From: Azolla caroliniana
Lineage: Eukaryota; Polypodiophyta
Direction: 5' to 3'
DNA length: 64,000 nt
Assembly (NCBI GenBank): GCA_043228905.1
Contig: JBHGNT010000005.1
Span: 2,728,001 to 2,792,000 of the forward strand
In this document: one piece after another, positions 58,837-64,000 of the stretch
How the letters are laid out: each line of letters begins with the position of its first letter
Numbering within the stretch: position 1 is the stretch's first letter
The notes under the pieces: generated by a model
Database searches by the model: none
What the model saw: only the letters and a program-made list of their open reading frames with translations
What the model was told of the DNA's origin: nothing
Made by a program: the position numbers and the translations under genes

Positions 58837-60778
58837 TGAAATGCTAACTATTAAGCAAGACCATGGGCTCATTGAGAACATATCAAAATGACTATATCCA
58901 ACAAACAATTTTGTGCACAACAAGATGCAGTATTATATTATTAATTTTGCAATGTTCATCGAGCTAGGTATGTTTGCCACCAAACTGATGTCATGACAAG
59001 GGTCCTAAATGGAGCAATTGATAGATTATTAAAAGCAAATGAACTATAAGGAACTTGTTTACTTGCAATACCTGATATGACTCGACATAGAATGCAATGT
59101 GAACATCTACATACACATTAATATATATATAGGCTTTTAAAAGGTTAATCTTCATTCAAGGGTAATAAGAAGATTTCTTCTCCCTCTAAATGTAGAGAAT
59201 AGGGACCATTTAAAACCATTGGAGAAACTACTCCAAATAGAGAATTGGGGCATTAAAAGACCATAGGGACTTAAAGTCCAAGACAAACTACTTCATGCAA
59301 ATTATATGTGAATAAGGGTAAGATTTGAGCGTATCCAATTGACGAATATATGGAAAGTGCGTACCATCTCAAAACCACTGGATCCTAGCTAAAACACGTC
59401 TTGAACTCGACATTGCAATATTGTTGAAAACCTTGACTTTCCATGACTTCGAACCAAAGCAAAGCAAAATATATGTACCTTGTAAAAGAGAATAACTTAT
59501 GAAGCAAAATACTAAAAATTGTCTTTATTTTCTTGCTTCTACCCATATTATAGCTCTTGTCAATTAGAAAAACAAAATTGATCAAAAACATGAAGAAGTT
59601 GTACCATATGACATGAGAAAAAACAAAGGATGCATTATTGCCTTTTCCACCTCCAAAGTTGCTTCCTATTCTTTCATACATTCTCTTTCAATGAATATAG
59701 GCATCTAGTAGTTGTTCCCTCAACTAGTAGTACTTGTGCACACATGTCACATTTGCAACACATTCCCTGCATTAGTTTGTTCAACTCCATCGTCTAATGA
59801 GAAAAAAGTCCACACGTTATCATTACCTTGGAAAATCTGAATATGAGAGAGCACCTTAGAAATATGTATAAATATACAATAAATATATATCAATATTTAA
59901 GGTCAATGTCTTCTTTTCATCTTGATACCTGCTGAACTTATGATGTGGGGGTCTGTCACATGCATAAACAAGATGGTGCTAAATATGGAGTAACAGATTT
60001 AACAAAATGCTATACTTCTGCAGACAATTTTGATGGAGCTATAATTATGTCACAGGAAAGTAAATCAGCTAAAGATTTCTCTCTGATCTTAACTCTTTCA
60101 AACAAAGTTTAAAAGACACTAGCATATATAATGCTAGACACACCATCTAAATGCTTTAGCTTTTTACGTTAAACATACCAAAGTTCTTTTGAGATTAACA
60201 TACTCAAGAGACAAAGAACTCTAGTCAGGGCATATTACAAGCCTCATCACATAATTAGACAGTTCTTTCTAGAGTATTAAGAGGACTAGCACATTATTTG
60301 ACTGATTAATTTATTATTTTTCCTTTTATTGAAGTCAACAATAGCAATATTTCAGATAAAATAAGCAATATTTCAGATATTGAGCACCACAAGCATTCCT
60401 CAATGGATTGAGTGGAAGGGCTCAGAAGACCTAGCGTCAATGGGATCCAAACATGGCAAAAGTTTCTTTCAATACTTCAGGCTTGGGCACAAACATGGTG
60501 AGTGAAATCCAAGTACAAAGGGTGGGGAAGGGCATACCCAAAAATAATCATCAAATATATAAGATTCTTGTAAAAAATAAAGATACTTTCAATAACATTT
60601 AAAATAAGGCTATGATATAAAGTCACGTAATAACCTCACGAGTCACAATGCATGTCGGCTACTAAACAGGCATCCTCCCTTCAGGGGTAACCAAACTAAT
60701 CTTCAATATGAACAATGTTTGTGACATTATATATGGATTATAGATGCCAGATGCATACTTGCAACACACAAGTAAATG
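58837..60778. other. AT-rich intergenic DNA
   Basis: A short repeat AGCAATATTTCAGATA occurs twice near 60341-60380. No gene is recognised. Confidence 0.5.
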
Positions 60779-61318
60779 CTTGACTACATTCAAACGTTGA
60801 TTTAATACCCCATTTTTACATCAAACAGTAGCATGTTTTTTTCTCCTAGTAATCAAGCACTATTTATTACCATTCAACCACATGAATTATCCTCGATCTG
60901 TGCTTTTTTACCATTAGATTATATTAATTGACAAAAGATCAATGAGTGTTAAACAGAAGAAATCAGAAAAACCCAATGAACTCTTCACTCTTGACCCTGA
61001 AACATGCAGCCCAAAGAGAAATACGAGATTTTGCCTTCCACGTACCACTTGACTACATTTAAAAGTTGATTTAAATGCCTATTTACATCAAACAGTGGCA
61101 TGATTTTCTCTCCTAGTAATCAAGCACAATTTTTTACCATTAAACAGCATCAGTTATCCTCGATCTGTGCTTCTTTAACATTAGATTACATAGATCAACA
61201 AAAGGCCACGAGTGTTAAAACAGAAGAAATCAGAAAAAGTCACTGGACTCTTTACTCTTGACCCTGAAACATGCAGCCCAAAGAGAGATACGAGATTTTG
61301 CCTTCCGCGTACCATATG
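60779..61318. repeat. Two-copy tandem duplication, about 270-bp unit
   Basis: CTTGACTACATT, TACATCAAACAGT(A/G)GCATG, CTCGATCTGTGCTT, GAAATCAGAAAAA and CTGAAACATGCAGCCCAAAG occur in order from 60779 and from 61049. Differences are spread along both units. No frame is conserved, so it is non-coding. Confidence 0.9.
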
Positions 61319-61980
61319 ATATGTGCAAACTCTGAGTTTAACCATATCTGAAAGGCCAATGTGAACTAGGTCGAAGAATCTGCTACCTGAATCTCAGTCG
61401 TTGACCATAGCAAAACTCAAGGAACTCTTCCAAATTTGACATCTCAAATCTATACCCTTCATTAAATTTAGCTCGTGTCCATGATAAAAACCAATAGTCA
61501 AGATTTCTCTGATTTGTTTTTTGTGTCAAATTCTACATCCCACCTTTGGTTTTCTCCACTGTAAAATCTACGTGCTCTTGGCTTGGACATTGAGCTCCAG
61601 TTTGCATTGCAAAAATATTGACATTGATAAAGACAAACTGAACATATATCCCAACCATTCTATGTCTTCCGCTACCAACAAAGAGACGGGACCAATCTAA
61701 ATATACAGTATGCATGTCGACTCAAACTTTGCATCCCCGTCAATCCTTGTAGTGCATGTGTAGGCTGCCTTTTCAATGAAGATCGAAATGGAACTATCCA
61801 ATGAATGAGGTATGAATACAGCCTGTCAAATAAAAACTGTAAATATGGGCAACCAACCACATGTAGAACATTGCACATACTGGCCACTTGACTGATTAAA
61901 CATCCAAACTATAACTGTTGTCACATTGCCAATAGAGAACCAGATGGAACAATCAAACTTACAAAAGGTCTGAAAATATG
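61319..61980. other. Intergenic DNA downstream of the RZ1-like gene
   Basis: No gene is recognised. The lower end may contain the 3' UTR end of the gene at 62121-63588. Confidence 0.45.
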
Positions 61981-62070
61981 CTGTAGACACTGTAAACAAC
62001 TGAAAACATGCTGTAGACACTGTAAACAACTGAAAACATGCTGTATACACTGTAAACAACTGGGGAAAAC
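61981..62070. repeat. 30-bp tandem repeat, three copies
   Basis: CTGTAGACACTGTAAACAAC plus TGAAAACATG occurs at 61981-62010 and identically at 62011-62040. The third unit (62041-62070) has a few changes (CTGTATACAC, TGGGGAAAAC). It lies 51 bases beyond the stop of the RZ1-like gene and so probably in its 3' UTR. Confidence 0.95.
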
Positions 62071-62120
62071 CTGTCTTTCAATCATTAACATTTCATAGCT
62101 CGTTCTTAAACAATGACATT

Positions 62121-63588
62121 CTAATAACGGTCATCATAAGCAGAAGAACGGCCGCCACCACTTGGACGATCATATGGCCCCGTGCGCTCTCGATACTTTC
62201 CTTCATATCGAGCAGCGCCTCCACTACCATAACGATCACTGCCTCGACCTGAATCCCTATCACCATAGCGACCATAGTTACTTTCATACCTATCATAGCC
62301 TCGATCTCCATCACGGTCACGTTCACGTTCACTGTATCGGCCCCCACCATATCCAGATCCACCACCATACCGATCTCTACCACCACCACCACCACCACCA
62401 TATCGATCTCTACCACCACCACTACTATACCGATCACTCCGAGAGGAAAGTCTTCCTTCTCCACTTGGGCATTCTCGGGCCCAATGACCTGGTTGTCCAC
62501 ATTTAAAACAATCATCTCGACCAGCTCCTCCGCCTCCACCACGACCACCATATCCTCCGCTCTTTGCTCCACCACCATTGTCGTAACCACTCTTGTAACT
62601 GGAGTTCTTGTCACCGCCACCATTATAAACTTTTGGTTGTGCTTTTGTAACTGACACTACCCGACCGTCCAGCTCCCGGTCATGCAGCCGAGCAATGGCC
62701 TCATCCATACCCCGTTTGTCAGCAAATGTCACAAAGCCAAACCCACGTGGCCGTCCAGTATCTCTATCGAGCATTATCTAGCAACAAGAACACCCAAAAA
62801 AAGGTATAAGCCAGACATCACAAATTTCACCATACACAGATTTTTATAAGGTGTAGTGTCAGAAAGCACAAATTTGAGCTTATTCAAATGCAAATTTTAA
62901 CATTTTCATATGGAATGTTCACTTCTACATATCATTTATGCATGAGTATACTTCATATGCAATTCTTCATATACAAATATGCATTTATCAATGTAAAGTT
63001 GGCGTGAACAGATGAGATAGTAACAGATAAGGCAACTCCATATGGAGTGCATCTAACAAAAACTGAAATCGAACTGAAAAAACGTAGATGGTACTGGATC
63101 AGACGAGTTCATTGTCAGGTTACTTATTGAAATGTAATTTACCTCACATTGTTCATTTATCCATATGCAGAAAATTTCATTTGGAAATGTTAATCTCTTC
63201 CGATGCAAATATATATATTTCCTCATAATTCTTCAATTTAAATATCTATTTCTTCGCATGAGAATGCACAGTTCTTTAATTTATAGAATATCTGTTCATC
63301 TGTATTTATGCCGTATTTCATATTCGAATTTGTCTTTTGTACAGGAAACCGTTTTGATAATAATTGTTTTAACAAGGGATAGTACACGTTTGGGTCATTA
63401 CTTCAGAATATACGAGAATGACTCGGTGAGAAGTAGCTACAGCAAAAGACTATACAGATATTTCTAAAAAAAATTACCTTTGCATCAAGAACTTTACCGA
63501 ATCGTCTAAATTCATCTTCGAGTTCTCTGTCGTTTATTTCCCACGAGAGACCTCCAACGAATACACGAAATTGTTCATAATCTGACAT
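62121..63588 (-). CDS. RZ1-like glycine-rich RNA-binding protein (RRM plus CCHC zinc knuckle)
   Basis: Coding exons are 63588-63478 (37 codons) and 62777-62121 (218 codons plus stop); the intron 63477-62778 has GT-AG ends and splits the RRM between residues 37 and 38, a phase-0 junction. The protein has 255 residues. RRM at about 7-83: RNP2 VFVGGL (9-14) and RNP1 RGFGFVTF (48-55). Zinc knuckle [14 protein letters not shown] (Cys127, Cys130, His135, Cys140). Gly-rich linker 104-124 and an Arg/Gly/Asp/Tyr-rich tail ([20 protein letters not shown]). This layout is that of plant RZ1 proteins, nuclear factors that bind RNA, join splicing complexes and serve in cold and flowering responses; those roles are family knowledge. 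The start is at the first Met with a full RRM after it. Confidence 0.93.
62778..63477 (-). other. Coding intron of the RZ1-like gene
   Basis: The donor is GCAAAG/GTAATT and the acceptor TTGCTAG/ATAATG. Joining gives VLDAK followed by [15 protein letters not shown], the expected RRM reading. Confidence 0.9.
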
Positions 63589-63598
63589 GATTTTCTTG

Positions 63599-63842
63599 CT
63601 GAAATGAAGCAAAAGGTAAGAACAGGAGAACAGATAATAACTGAAAACGCGGTCTATCTCCCTTCCTCAAATAAGTGAACTTATGTACATTTCGTTCTTT
63701 CTCTATCAGAAATAACCACCAGAAATCTCTGATATCAAAGCTACTACACGTTTACTTATTTCTTTCTGTCAATCTTTTCTTTATCTCTGATCTAATGCAT
63801 GAGATGGGAGGAGAGAGATGGATGAGGAGCAGGAGAACATAC
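63599..63842 (-). other. Probable 5'-UTR intron of the RZ1-like gene
   Basis: A donor-like CTCGTG/GTATGT stands at 63842 and an acceptor-like GCTTCATTTCAG at 63599, ten bases before the ATG. The DNA above 63843 is richer in GC and contains AACCCTAATC, often seen in plant 5' UTRs. No transcript evidence is available. Confidence 0.6.
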
Positions 63843-64000
63843 CACGAGTCGGTTGAAGGGGCAGTGCAAGTCTCTGGATTTATCGTCTCCTATCTGTTGC
63901 TGGTGAGACAGTCGAAAGATTAGGGTTTCCAACGTCTTGCGAGTTCAAGAAAGAAGAGCAAAATAATCACTTAGTTTCTGCACTTGGGTGGGCTTTTCTT
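63843..64000 (-). promoter_or_regulatory. Probable first exon (5' UTR) and start of promoter of the RZ1-like gene
   Basis: The region is upstream of the putative 5'-UTR intron and reaches the window edge. On the minus strand it reads CTCGCAAGACGTTGGAAACC and then CTAATC. No TATA box is seen before the edge. Confidence 0.45.

Noticed and set aside
62093-62623. 176-codon frame rich in Val and Met overlapping the RZ1-like gene
   Set aside because: It is the frame-shifted reading of the RGG/GGR repeats and has no domain of its own.

Overview
The window is nuclear DNA from a seed plant. Evidence: two intron-bearing plant genes (a subfamily III LRR receptor kinase and an RZ1-type RRM/CCHC glycine-rich protein), a Ty1/copia element primed from a site of the initiator-Met type, plant L1-type LINEs, and a background of AT-rich, microsatellite-rich intergenic DNA. 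No species can be named from sequence alone.

Layout. 1-3835: AT-rich DNA with a tandem duplication. 3841-10474: an old, heavily mutated Ty1/copia element with 285-287 bp LTRs, PBS and 5-bp target duplication; two solo LTRs of an unrelated Ty3-type family sit inside it, one in each orientation. 10480-17660: intergenic DNA rich in hAT-type elements with a TAGGGATCGGCAACGG-like end; one (15715-16954) has an imperfect 8-bp target duplication and carries a GC-richer, gene-like fragment. 17660-28580: LINE ORF2 remains split by a nearly complete, young, GC-rich Ty3/gypsy element on the minus strand (20871-27883; LTRs differ at 9 of 643 positions). 29999-37347: a nest of retroelements. LINE-A (plus, 17-bp target duplication) carries a PPR-like gene fragment and is interrupted by LINE-B (minus, 18-bp target duplication), which in turn holds the 5' LTR and gag of a second Ty3-type element. 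37348-46326: intergenic, with several local duplications and microsatellites.

46327-49184 (minus): an LRR receptor-like kinase, probably catalytically inactive, two exons, 754 codons. Its upstream DNA (49250-51000) is packed with microsatellites. 51000-61976: intergenic with LINE remnants, including a small 5'-truncated LINE-B copy with a 12-bp target duplication. 62121-63588 (minus): a 255-residue RZ1-like RNA-binding protein gene with one coding intron and one 5'-UTR intron; its upstream end lies close to the window edge.

Only these two genes look functional. The receptor acts at the plasma membrane and the RZ1-like protein in RNA processing; nothing links them beyond proximity. The most notable content is the Ty3 family, which has a FLDD reverse transcriptase, a DHG-type protease motif and an unusual primer binding site. 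It is represented by at least four insertions here. I found no CRISPR array, rRNA or tRNA gene, and no evident new biochemical system.
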